A stretch of DNA of 55,918 nt from Selenomonadales bacterium UBA7018 (GTDB lineage: Bacteria; Bacillota; Negativicutes; Selenomonadales; Selenomonadaceae). Below are positions 41,901-50,102 of this stretch, one piece after another. Numbering within the stretch: the stretch's first letter is position 1; each line of letters begins with the position of its first letter. The stretch spans positions 1-55,918 of the forward strand of contig DJWY01000021.1 of assembly GCA_002448305.1 (NCBI GenBank). Reading direction: 5' to 3'. The translations under genes and the position numbers were made by a program. The notes under the pieces were generated by a model, which was given only the letters and a program-made list of their open reading frames with translations, did not search any database and was not told the DNA's origin.

Positions 41901-42443
41901 TCACGTTGCCGGCTTAACGTGAATTGCTTTTTTCGGGCTGGCTATGCAAACATATTCGCACATGCCGCAACCCGTGCAAAAATCTTTGTTGACGGTCGGA
42001 TATTTGTTTTTTTCCAGCCAAATCGCCTTGTTATATTGCGGACAGCTCGTGTGACAAACTCTGCAGTCGTGATCTTGACGCGCTAAGCATAAACTAGTAT
42101 CAATTTCCGCTAAACCCATGCGCACTTCAGTTTTTTTGACGGGCTTAAGGGCTCCTGTCGCGCAAACGTGAGCGCATTTCATGCATAAATTGCAAGCTTG
42201 CTCGACTGGGACGATATAAGGCGTGCCGATTGCTAGTCCTTTTTCTCCGTGAGCAATTTTTATGCAACCTAAAGGACAAATCTCGGCGCATTTGCCGCAA
42301 CGCGCACATGTCGCTAAAAATTCTTCTTCCGGAACCGCTCCGGGCGGTCGAATTAGCTTTTCAGCCTCGCTTTTGCCCGCTCCGAATAATATTCCCAATA
42401 TCCCGCCGCCAAACATCGTTTTTACAAATGTCCTCCTCTCCAT
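41901..42443 (-). CDS. napG: NapG-type periplasmic ferredoxin
   Basis: 180 residues from ATG 42443 (GGGAGG upstream); the open extension to 42524 has no such site. Twin-arginine-type start MERRTFVKTMFGGGILGILF, then four [4Fe-4S] sites: CARCGKCAEICPLGC, CNLCMKCAHVC, CRVCHTSCPQY and CTGCGMCEYVC. Works with NapH in moving quinol electrons towards NapA. First gene of the nap operon; a poorly defined promoter with TTGACA at 42504-42509 lies upstream but would sit inside the longer frame. Confidence 0.92.
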   Translation of the reverse strand: MERRTFVKTMFGGGILGILFGAGKSEAEKLIRPPGAVPEEEFLATCARCGKCAEICPLGCIKIAHGEKGLAIGTPYIVPVEQACNLCMKCAHVCATGALKPVKKTEVRMGLAEIDTSLCLARQDHDCRVCHTSCPQYNKAIWLEKNKYPTVNKDFCTGCGMCEYVCIASPKKAIHVKPAT

Positions 42444-42571
42444 TTCATTACCTCCCGTGATTTTAAGCACTTCTTCTTCGTATAATCCCGTAAATTTTTC
42501 TTTTGTCAAGTGCCTGTGCAACATATGCCAAAATTTTTTGGAACGTTGACAACAAATCGCGCCTGTAATAG

Positions 42572-42613
42572 CCCCCGCGCAGACTGATAAACTGTACGGA
42601 GGTTTCTTTTTTC
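42572..42613 (+). other. Stable hairpin with T-rich tail in the napG-mqnE intergenic region
   Basis: GCCCCCGCGCAG and CTGTACGGAGG pair (one bulge, one mismatch) around ACTGATAAA, then TTTCTTTTTT. Looks like a terminator or leader hairpin but no plus-strand gene precedes it and the mqnE promoter lies after it; the rest of the 42444-42722 gap shows only AT-rich sequence. Confidence 0.35.
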
Positions 42614-42661
42614 CTTAATCATAAGTTTATACGTTTATTTTTTCTTTCTTAGAAGATTTCG

Positions 42662-42691
42662 TTACAAAAAATTTCCGCGTTGTGCTAAAAT
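42662..42691 (+). promoter_or_regulatory. Candidate promoter of the mqnE pair
   Basis: TTACAA (42662-42667), 18-nt spacer, TAAAAT (42686-42691), 31 nt upstream of the first start codon. Confidence 0.5.
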
Positions 42692-42722
42692 ATTTCCGAT
42701 TAATTGAACGGAGGGAGAAATT

Positions 42723-43796
42723 TTGTTTGTAAGAGGAGAACTTGAGAAGATTGAATCAAAAATTTTGAACGGCAAGCGGCTAAATCGCGACGACGGCGAA
42801 AAATTATTCGCTTGCAACGAATTAAGTTGGCTCGGAGCACTTGCCGACCACGTCAGAAAGAAAATTTGCGGCGACCGCGTCTATTACAACGTCAACTGCC
42901 ACGTGAATTTAACTAATATTTGCGTTTCGTGCTGTAAATTTTGTGCTTTCGGGCGAAATGTCGACGACAAAGGCTCCTACGCTATGAAAATCGACGACGC
43001 GATTAAACTTGTCGCCGAAGCGAGTCGCGACCCGCATTTATCCGGCTTGCATATCGTCAGCGGACTGCACCCCACTTGGACTTTTGATAATTATTTGGCT
43101 TTCGTCGAAGTTTTGCACGAAAAATTTTCAAAACTCCATATCAAAGGCTTTACGGGCGTAGAAATTCAGCATTTCGCGAATATTTCGGGCTTGAGCGTCG
43201 AAGAAATCTTAATTCGGCTGAAAAATGCCGGCCTTGAGGCGATTGCGGGCGGCGGCGCAGAAATTTTATCCGACCGCGTGCGAAATTTGCTTTGTCCGAA
43301 GAAAGCGACCGCTAATCAGTGGCTTAACGTCGCTAAAACCGCACACAAACTCGGAATTAAAACAAATGCGTCCATGCTTTACGGACATATCGAAACTTTT
43401 TCGGAGCGCGTCGAACATTTAATCAGATTGCGCGAACTTCAGGACGAAACCGGCGGTTTTCAAACATTTATTTGCTTTCCATTCCTGCCGAAAAATACCG
43501 CGCTCGAAAAAGAGATAAAACAAACGTCAATGTGGGACGACCTGCGCACAATGGCAATTTCGCGGCTCATGCTTGACAATTTCCGCAATATTAAAGCGTA
43601 TTGGGTGATGTTGACGGTGCCGGTTGCGCAAGTTGCGCTGAGTTTCGGAGCAAATGACATTGACGGCACGATTCATCGCGAAAATATTCTTCACGACGCC
43701 GGCGCAACTTCGCCGCGAGCACTTGCCGAAGACGAAATTATAAAAATTATCCGCGAGGCGGGCAGAATTCCTTTTGCGACGGGGGGCAACTCATGA
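42723..43796 (+). CDS. mqnE: Aminofutalosine synthase MqnE (radical SAM), copy 1
   Basis: 357 residues, TTG start after GGAGGGAG. Radical-SAM motif CX3CX2C in LTNICVSCCKFCAFGR, then LHIVSGLHPTW, GVEIQHFANISGLSVEEIL, AIAGGGAEILSDRVR, TNASMLYGHIETFSERVEHL and LQDETGGFQTFI, the pattern of MqnE rather than MqnC or CofH. Joins the enolpyruvyl benzoate to adenosine in the futalosine route to menaquinone. Overlaps the next, related gene by 4 nt. Divergent from the nap operon, whose enzymes need menaquinol. Confidence 0.88.
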   Translation: MFVRGELEKIESKILNGKRLNRDDGEKLFACNELSWLGALADHVRKKICGDRVYYNVNCHVNLTNICVSCCKFCAFGRNVDDKGSYAMKIDDAIKLVAEASRDPHLSGLHIVSGLHPTWTFDNYLAFVEVLHEKFSKLHIKGFTGVEIQHFANISGLSVEEILIRLKNAGLEAIAGGGAEILSDRVRNLLCPKKATANQWLNVAKTAHKLGIKTNASMLYGHIETFSERVEHLIRLRELQDETGGFQTFICFPFLPKNTALEKEIKQTSMWDDLRTMAISRLMLDNFRNIKAYWVMLTVPVAQVALSFGANDIDGTIHRENILHDAGATSPRALAEDEIIKIIREAGRIPFATGGNS

Positions 43797-44872
43797 ACGC
43801 TTTAATTAGTGCTAAGGAAAAAATTTCTGCGGGCGGGCGATTGAATTTCGACGAAACTCTTGCACTTTACGAAGATAACGACCTTTTATACCTTGCTGAA
43901 TCTGCGCGGCGCGTCAAAAAACGCAAAACCGGCAAGAAAATTTTCTACACAGTCAATCGCCACATAAATTTAACTAATATTTGCAGCGCAAATTGCCCGC
44001 TGTGCGCTTTTCAGTGTCGGAGCGGCGATAATCGCGCCTTTACTCTCGAACTCGACGACATAAAAAAAATCCTGCACGACGCCGCGCAGGTTAAAAGCCT
44101 TTCCGAAATTCATATTGTCAGCTCGCTCCACCCAGATAAAAATTTTTCTTATTACGTCGACGCCGTCAAGCTCGTGAAGAAAATTCTGCCGCATGTCGGG
44201 ATAAATGCATTTACTCCCGTCGAAATCGTGAATTTTGCTAAGATTAGCGGCAAAAGTTTCGCGGAAGTCTTAAAAGAACTCATTAGCGCGGGCGTAACTT
44301 CGCTAGCCGGCGGCGGAGCCGAAATTTTATCCGACCGCGTGCGCGAAATCATTTGCCCCAAAAAATGTAGCGCGTCTGAGTGGCTCGAAGTCATGAAAAT
44401 CGCTCATAAACTCGGCTTGAAAACAAATGCTTCGATAATGTACGGGCATATTGAGACGATTCAAGAGCGCATCGAACATTTAATCAAACTGCGCGACCTG
44501 CAAGACGAAACCGGCGGCTTTATGGCAATGATTTTATTCCCATTCCACCCAGAAAATACCGAACTAGGAAAAAAATTCAACTTGCGGCGCGTCGGTTCGT
44601 GGGAAAATTTAAAAATGCTCGCGTTATCGCGGCTAGTGCTCGATAATTTCGCGCATTTCAAAGCGTTTTGGGTAATGTTGACGTTGCCAATAGCGCAGTT
44701 GGCATTAAATTTCGGCGCAGACGATTTAGACGGGACAATCGGCGAAGAAAAAATAATTCATGCGGCGGGCGCGAAATCTTCTGCGGGCATAACGCGCCAA
44801 AAATTAGAAAAAATAATTTCGGAGTGCGGTTATCGGCCCGTCAAGCGCGATAGTTTTTATAACGCGCTATGA
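43793..44872 (+). CDS. MqnE-like radical SAM enzyme, copy 2
   Basis: 359 residues, ATG overlapping the stop of copy 1, with GGGGGG upstream. Cluster motif LTNICSANCPLCAFQC, then IHIVSSLHPDKNF, TPVEIVNFAKISG, LAGGGAEILSDRVREII, TNASIMYGHIETIQERIEHL, LQDETGGFMAMILFPFHPENT and ALNFGADDLDGTIGEEKI. Clearly a paralogue of copy 1 through the whole length but well diverged. It could be a second aminofutalosine synthase or have moved to another step such as the MqnC cyclisation; sequence alone does not decide. Its 3' end overlaps the convergent peptidase gene by 16 nt. Confidence 0.85.
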   Translation: MNALISAKEKISAGGRLNFDETLALYEDNDLLYLAESARRVKKRKTGKKIFYTVNRHINLTNICSANCPLCAFQCRSGDNRAFTLELDDIKKILHDAAQVKSLSEIHIVSSLHPDKNFSYYVDAVKLVKKILPHVGINAFTPVEIVNFAKISGKSFAEVLKELISAGVTSLAGGGAEILSDRVREIICPKKCSASEWLEVMKIAHKLGLKTNASIMYGHIETIQERIEHLIKLRDLQDETGGFMAMILFPFHPENTELGKKFNLRRVGSWENLKMLALSRLVLDNFAHFKAFWVMLTLPIAQLALNFGADDLDGTIGEEKIIHAAGAKSSAGITRQKLEKIISECGYRPVKRDSFYNAL

Positions 44873-45456
44873 TTAATCAAAAAATAAATAGCAGTCAACG
44901 TAAAATAAGGACCGTAGGCAAAATAACTGCCGCGCTCCTTTTTTTTTGCCAAAATCATGAGCAAAGCCGCAATTCCGCCTAAAATCGTCCCGTAAAGTAC
45001 AACATTTAGCAATTTTTCCGCGCCTAACCACATTCCAAGCCCGAAAATCAATTTAACATCGCCGCCGCCGAGCGCACCTTTGGAAATTATCGCGAGCACT
45101 AGGAAAATTCCGCCGCCGAGCACACCCGCCATTAAATTATCCTGCAAAATTGAATTCTGATAAGCGTAAATCGCTCCAATCAGCGCAAATGGGAAAGTCA
45201 TTGCGTCGAATAGCATATATTGTTCAAAATCCGTTATCGTCATCAAAATTAATAAAAAAATCGCCGACATTATCCATAAATCGTCGACTAAGATAAAAAT
45301 TAGCAACGAAATAAATAAAATCGGCTTACGAAATCGGCTTCTGCTAGAAATTTCGTCCTGAAATGTAAGCTCAGCGCAATTTAAATATAATTTTTCAATC
45401 CAAAATGAGCCGGCGAACGTTAAAATTGCCGCGAGTAAAATTTTTGTCAAAATCAT
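44857..45456 (-). CDS. A24-type prepilin peptidase lacking the methylase domain
   Basis: 199 residues, six or so membrane helices. Aspartic-protease motifs of A24 enzymes: ILMTITDFEQYMLFD (first Asp) and ISKGALGGGDVKLIFGLG (GxGD-type second Asp). The N-terminal Zn-containing methyltransferase loop of full TFPPs is absent, as in CpaA/FlaK-like enzymes. Cleaves leader peptides of pilin-like proteins in the inner membrane. ATG overlaps the flavodoxin gene's stop (ATGA). No pilin genes lie in the window, so its substrate is elsewhere. Confidence 0.85.
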   Translation of the reverse strand: MILTKILLAAILTFAGSFWIEKLYLNCAELTFQDEISSRSRFRKPILFISLLIFILVDDLWIMSAIFLLILMTITDFEQYMLFDAMTFPFALIGAIYAYQNSILQDNLMAGVLGGGIFLVLAIISKGALGGGDVKLIFGLGMWLGAEKLLNVVLYGTILGGIAALLMILAKKKERGSYFAYGPYFTLTAIYFLINHSAL

Positions 45457-46136
45457 AGTGCCGCGCCAATTTTAAACGCCGTGTCGCCAAATTCCGAACT
45501 TTCAACCATTGAGCGCGTCCCGCAACCCGTCGCCCAAATTTGCCCGACATCTTGCCAACTCATGTAGCGTACAAGCGTTTCGTAGTGATTTTGCAACGCT
45601 TCCATTGTCCAATCCGCACTATTCCACGCCGTCGCGATTATCATCGACTTTTTCCCGCTAATTTTCGTCGTCCGCGCATAAAATCTGTCCACAACCGTTT
45701 TAAGTTGCGCACTCATGCCGAAATAATAAAGCGGCGTCACCAAAACTAATAAATCTGCCTTCAACATCTCCGGCATAAGCTTATTTTCTATCGCGTCATC
45801 GAAAATACATGCGCCGTCCATGCCGCATTGGTCGCAACCTCTGCAAGGATTAGTTTTTTCGTTCGCCGCGTCGAAAATAAATACTTCATGCCCAGCACTT
45901 TTCGCCCCGTCAACAAATTTTTGCGCCAAATAGCGCGACGTTGATTGACTTTCCGAATGCGGACTGCTATTTATCACTACAATTTTCATAGATTTGCCCC
46001 CAGATACATTGCCATGCGCGGAAACTCCGCTTTCTTTTTTATTTTTATCGTTTTCAATCGCCGTCAAGCCGCAACCGCTCAAATAAATTGCCATTGCCCC
46101 GAACGTCACGACCTTTATAAATTTTCTCCTGTTCAT
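45453..46136 (-). CDS. Exported flavodoxin/NADPH-dependent FMN reductase-like protein
   Basis: 227 residues. Starts NRRKFIKVVTFGAMAIYLSGC: an RR motif followed by a lipobox (LSGC), so export by Tat as a lipoprotein is likely. After a ~25-residue linker comes a flavodoxin-like domain: KIVVINSSPHSESQSTSRYL, CRGCDQCGMDGACIFDD and LLVLVTPLYYFGMSAQLKTVVDRFYAR, typical of iron-sulfur flavoprotein/NQO-like oxidoreductases. ATG overlaps the stop of the upstream CMD gene (ATGA). Substrate unknown. Confidence 0.88.
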   Translation of the reverse strand: MNRRKFIKVVTFGAMAIYLSGCGLTAIENDKNKKESGVSAHGNVSGGKSMKIVVINSSPHSESQSTSRYLAQKFVDGAKSAGHEVFIFDAANEKTNPCRGCDQCGMDGACIFDDAIENKLMPEMLKADLLVLVTPLYYFGMSAQLKTVVDRFYARTTKISGKKSMIIATAWNSADWTMEALQNHYETLVRYMSWQDVGQIWATGCGTRSMVESSEFGDTAFKIGAAL

Positions 46137-46894
46137 TGTTCGTAAACTTCCTTAGCCATCGGGAAAACTGCCCACGCTTTTGGCCAACCCGCATAAAATC
46201 CCAGCTGCGTTATCATTTCTACCATTTCCGCTTTCGTTACGCCGTTTTCTTTCGCGGCGGCAAGGTGATGTTTAAGCGCGTCAGTGAAAATTCCCGCTCC
46301 AACTAGCGTCGACACCGTTACAAGGCTCCTATCATGCACCGACAAAATATTATTCCGGCTCCAAACCTCTCCGAACAAAATATCATCGTTATAACGCGCA
46401 AATTCCGGCGCAAAATCGCCCAAAACTTTTCTGCCCGCCGTTTGTGTAATCTTTTCTCCGACTTTATCGAAAGTTTTAGCCTCGTCGCCGCCGTAAACCT
46501 CTTTTGCCATTGGAAAAACCGCCCAAGCCTTTGGCCAGCCAGCATAAAAGCCAAGTTGCGTCACAATCTCAACCATTTCATCGCGCGTGACGCCGTTTTT
46601 CTTCGCCGTGTTAATGTGATATTTCAATGCGTCCGTTATAACGCCCGAACCGACCAAAGCGCAAATAGTTACAATGCTCCTGTCGTGCAAAGATAAAATG
46701 TCGTTGCGGCTCCAGACCTCGCCGAACAAAATATCATCGTTATAACGCGCGAATTCCGGCGCAAAATCGCCGAGTGCGTCTCTTCCCGCCGTCTGTACTA
46801 CTTTCACTGCCTTAGAATTTTCCATTGCTATTGCCTCCGTCGATAAATTCATTATAAACAACGCCGCGACGCCCGCCGCTAAAAATTTTTTCAT
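46133..46894 (-). CDS. Secreted tandem carboxymuconolactone decarboxylase-domain protein
   Basis: 253 residues from ATG 46894 (GGAGGTGG upstream). Signal peptide KKFLAAGVAALFIMNLSTEAIA. Two nearly identical ~110-residue CMD/AhpD-fold repeats: QTAGRDALGDFAPEFARYND and QTAGRKVLGDFAPEFARYND, each followed by LFGEVWSRN, a HDRS block and QLGFYAGWPKAWAVFPMAKEVY. The AhpD CxxC pair is absent, so disulfide reductase activity is unlikely; a lactone-type or redox-partner role is possible. First of three overlapping genes. The internal duplication is recent-looking (long identical blocks). Confidence 0.9.
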   Translation of the reverse strand: MKKFLAAGVAALFIMNLSTEAIAMENSKAVKVVQTAGRDALGDFAPEFARYNDDILFGEVWSRNDILSLHDRSIVTICALVGSGVITDALKYHINTAKKNGVTRDEMVEIVTQLGFYAGWPKAWAVFPMAKEVYGGDEAKTFDKVGEKITQTAGRKVLGDFAPEFARYNDDILFGEVWSRNNILSVHDRSLVTVSTLVGAGIFTDALKHHLAAAKENGVTKAEMVEMITQLGFYAGWPKAWAVFPMAKEVYEQ

Positions 46895-46925
46895 CAACGC
46901 CACCTCCGCGCATATTATAACACAA

Positions 46926-46957
46926 AAAATCCCGACCGAAGCCGGGATTTAAAATTT
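46926..46957. terminator. Rho-independent terminator after the RTX gene
   Basis: AAATCCCG/CGGGATTT around ACCGAAGC with A6 on plus (T6 on minus) and TTTAAAATTTTT on the other side. Confidence 0.85.
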
Positions 46958-46970
46958 TTCCGCGCAGATT

Positions 46971-49069
46971 TTATTTATTGACGAGTTTTGAGCCGCTTAT
47001 TTTGTAATTCGTGCCGTTTACGTTGAAAGTTGAAATTGAGCCGAAATCTTTAAGCGTAATTGCGTTTGCAGTCGAGCCAACCTTGAAATAAACTTCTTTT
47101 TTGGATTTGTTGTAAGTTCCGGCGAAAGTTCCGGTGATTTTTAACATGTCGGTATTATCGAAGCCGTAAATAACGTCTTTTCCGTCGCCTTTCGCGTAAA
47201 TGAACGTATCTTTGCCCGCGTCGCCCCAAAGACTGTCATTTCCCTTTCCGCCGGTCAAAGTGTCGTTACCGTTGCCGCCATAAATTTTATCATTTCCGTT
47301 TCCACCAGATAAAATGTCCTTGCCGTCGCCGCCGACTAGCGAATCATTGCCTGCGTTGCCGTAAAGTTTATCATTTCCTGCGCCGCCGGATAGTGTATCT
47401 TTTTTCTCACTTCCGAGAAGTATGTTATTTTTGCTGTCGCCTTTGAGATTTAATCCTTTTTGATTCAACGAATCTGTTATTTTTGTCCACCAGTTGCCGA
47501 TTGCGTTTCCAATGCTTTTTGCAAGCTTTACACTTTTATCTCCAATGTAATTGAAAAGAATTTTGTAACCTTCTGCGGCTTTTTCTATGTATGTCATATC
47601 GCTGTAAGAACTTCCGCCAAGTTTCTTGTCTAACCAGTTGAAAAATACATCAGATGCGCCCAAAGTCATTTTTCTAGCAAATTCATCAAGGCTGACCATA
47701 ACGGAATCAATTTTTGTGTCTCTAAAATCCGTCAAAGTAAATGAACCGTCCGCAGAATATTTTTCAATACTCTTTTGCGTTTGAACGCTACCCATATATA
47801 GAGCCGAAGCAGTAGCCACAACTAAATTTATCTCCATTGACGGGACTTTAGCGTTTGGGATTACCAATTTTGCAAATTCGCCGCTGGCGGTAAATAAATC
47901 TTTTACAATATTGTCGCGTTCCTTATCGTTTATGCCGTCAGTCGTAGCGATTATTGAGCCGGCAAGCCCAAACAGAGAACCGCCCAATCCTAAGCCGAGA
48001 GATTTTGCCAATTCTTTATCGGACAGCTTCAAAACGGCATTTCCAAACTTCATAAAATTTTTAACGCAATCTGAAACTTGTTTTCCCCAATTTGCGTCTC
48101 TTTTTTTGCTTTTAACGAGTCCGAGAAAAGTTTCTGCCGACGAGCAAAGATTTCCGATAACATCAAAGCTGTCATTTGCTTTTCCAGCCAATTTAAATAT
48201 CGAAGACAGTGACGATAATTTTTTTGCGTCGGAGCGTCTAAAGTTTTGAGTCCGTCCACATTTTTTAATATTACGTCGCTCATATCTGTTTTCAAAAGTG
48301 TTTCAAAGCCAGTTAAAGCTTTATTGCGGACGCTTTGCTTAGACTTGCCGCCGAAATCAGTTACATTTACTTTCGAGAAGATATTATTTGAGCTATTTGA
48401 GCTACTGCTTGTTTTTGTGCCTTTAATGTTGACTTTATCCAAGCCAGCCGCGCCGATTAGCGAAATTTTTCCAGTTCCGACAGTAACAATAATATCATCG
48501 CCGCTTTTTTTCGTAGAATAGGAGCCGCCGCTGATTGATAGTGTAGAATCTGCCTTGAAGCCGTAAATAATATCGTTTCCGTCGCCTGAATTGTATTTGA
48601 AAAAGACATTTGAGCCGTCGTTATCGTCATATGGAACATTTTTATAGAAGTTCCAGTTGTTATAAATGTCATCGTTGCCCTTTCCGCCTGTTATTGTCAC
48701 TGACGAGCCCCAATTATTAACAGAATCATTGCCTGCGCCTGTGTTTATTGAAGTTAATGAAGCTTCTAAAGCATTCCAAACAGAATCATTGCCTGCGCCT
48801 GTGTTTATTGTCACTGACGAGCCATAAAGATTATCAACAGAATCATTGCCTTCGCCGGTGTTGATTGTCACTGAGTCACTATAATTAAAAACAGAATCAT
48901 TGCCTTCGCCGGTGTTGATTGTAACTGACGAGCCAGAATTATAAACAGAATCATTGCCTGCGCCGGTATTGATTGTCACTGATGAACCAGAACTACTATT
49001 CCTAACATAATCATTGCCATTTGTGCCAGAAAGTTTTTTGTTAGGCGTATAATTTTCAATTACAGCCAT
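46971..49069 (-). pseudogene. RTX/calcium-binding repeat surface protein, frameshifted at a poly-A tract
   Basis: Two frames make one ~698-residue protein. From ATG 49069 (GGGAGCGG upstream): a degenerate block of six or seven ~17-residue repeats GSSVTINTGAGNDSV(Y/W/F)N, a middle domain, and then at A7 on the minus strand (plus 48219-48225) a 1-nt slip: KNYRHCLRYL out of frame versus KKLSSLSSIFKLAGKANDSF in frame. The second part (46971-48191) has a helical domain and C-terminal classic RTX nonapeptides (GGAGNDKLYGNAGNDSL...), ending with a ~90-residue cap KISGSKLVNK. Probably type I secreted, Ca-binding. Phase variation, decay or read error would all fit. Confidence 0.85.
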
Positions 49070-49193
49070 AGAAACCGCTCCCTTCAACTAAAAAACCGTT
49101 GAAAACTGCTCTGACTGCGTAAAAACTTCATTTGAACGGATTTTAGCAGAAAATTTTCGCTTTGTAAATGAAAAATTGCATTTGAAGGTCGTT

Positions 49194-49513
49194 TGGAAGA
49201 AAATTTTTGGTTTGAAAGTAAATTTTTGGTCTCGAAAGAGAATTTGTCGGCTCGAAAGTGATTTTGGACGCTTGAAACGAAATTTTGCGGCTCAAAACGA
49301 ATTTTGGCGTCTCGAAAAGAATTTTGAACGTTTGAAAGTGATTTTGGCGGCTCGAAATGAAATTTTGCGGCTTGAAATGAAATTTTGCGGCTTGAAACGA
49401 ATTTTAGCGGCTCGAAACGAATTTTTTCGGCTCGAAATGAATTTTGGCGGCTCGAAAATGATTTTGGACGTTTGAAACGAAATTTGAGCGTTGAAAATGG
49501 TTTTGAGCGGCAT
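49194..49513. repeat. Degenerate 20-bp tandem repeat array (~16 units)
   Basis: Unit close to ATTTTGGCGGCTCGAAATGA repeated without gaps, ATTTT and CGAAA conserved, centre variable. Because 20 is not a multiple of three, both strands show accidental open frames (49176-49475 plus, 49292-49540 minus) with no ribosome-binding site; not called as genes. Lies between the RTX promoter side and rplU. Confidence 0.9.
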
Positions 49514-49525
49514 TTTTCGGCGTGA

Positions 49526-49555
49526 TTTACGTTTTCCCATATATGGGATTTTGTA
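49526..49555. promoter_or_regulatory. Dyad element 1, CCCATATATGGG core
   Basis: TTTACGTTTT then the perfect palindrome CCCATATATGGG then ATTTTGTA. Repeated 90 bp downstream at 49616. Candidate operator. Confidence 0.5.
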
Positions 49556-49615
49556 TCGTGTCGTGACGCGACTTTTTCAATACCTGCAAAAATCGGGGGT
49601 GTTTTGGAGTTGCAT

Positions 49616-49645
49616 TTTACGTTTTCCCAAATATGGGAATTTGTA
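49616..49645. promoter_or_regulatory. Dyad element 2, TTCCCAAATATGGGAA core
   Basis: TTTACGTTTT then CCCAAATATGGG then AATTTGTA, matching dyad 1 outside the core; 34 nt upstream of the rplU -35. Confidence 0.5.
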
Positions 49646-49678
49646 AAGTGGGCAAAAAAAATGACTGCGCGGGAAAAT

Positions 49679-49707
49679 TTGACAGTGAAAAATATTTATG
49701 CTATCTT
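49679..49707 (+). promoter_or_regulatory. Promoter of rplU-prp-rpmA
   Basis: TTGACA (49679-49684), 17-nt spacer, TATCTT (49702-49707). Confidence 0.7.
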
Positions 49708-49708
49708 A

Positions 49709-49775
49709 ACTGCGCCGCACGATACCGGCTCCTAAAACGGCGAGTCCGTGCCGCAATCGGCGAGTTCATCCAGTG
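49709..49775 (+). ncRNA. Possible ribosomal protein L21 leader
   Basis: GC-rich untranslated leader between the promoter and rplU with two copies of CGGCGAGT (ACGGCGAGTCCG and TCGGCGAGTTCA) and GCCGCACGATACCGGCTCC. Position and CGGCGAG repeats fit the Firmicute L21 autoregulatory leader, but I could not verify the fold. Confidence 0.4.
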
Positions 49776-49787
49776 GAGGTGTTCAGG

Positions 49788-50099
49788 TTGTACGCAATTA
49801 TCAAAACAGGCGGCAAGCAATACAAGGTCGCCGAAGGTAGCGAGATTATCATTGAGAAGCTTGACGTAGAGGAAGGCACTTCGGTCACGTTCGAGGAAGT
49901 TTTAGCGATTGGCGAGGGCGAAGAGATTAAATTTGGTCGTCCGCTCGTTGAAGGCGCGAAAGTTACAGGCTCGGTCGTCAAAAACGGCAAAGGTCCCAAA
50001 ATTCGCATTTTCAAATACAAGCACAAGACCAATTACCGCCGCCGTCAAGGTCATCGCCAACCCTTTACGAAAGTTAAGATTGAAAAAATCGAGGGCTGA
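49788..50099 (+). CDS. rplU: 50S ribosomal protein L21
   Basis: 103 residues from TTG 49788, eight bases after GTGGAGG; the longer frame to 49773 reads through this site. LYAIIKTGGKQYKVAEGSEI, FEEVLAIGEGEEIKFGRPLV and FKYKHKTNYRRRQGHRQPFTK are standard L21. First gene of the L21-Prp-L27 operon. Confidence 0.97.
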   Translation: MYAIIKTGGKQYKVAEGSEIIIEKLDVEEGTSVTFEEVLAIGEGEEIKFGRPLVEGAKVTGSVVKNGKGPKIRIFKYKHKTNYRRRQGHRQPFTKVKIEKIEG

Positions 50100-50102
50100 G
50101 CA

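Noticed and set aside
42723..44872. F420 synthase subunits CofG/CofH
   Set aside because: The GGGAEIL, YGHIET and QDETGGF motifs are of the futalosine-pathway family.
49176..49475. 99-residue ORF over the 20-bp repeats (and the opposite 49292-49540 ORF)
   Set aside because: Created by the repeat; open on both strands, no ribosome-binding site, composition only LxxxF-type repetition.
49194..49513. CRISPR array
   Set aside because: Units are contiguous 20-bp degenerate copies without unique spacers, and no cas genes are present.
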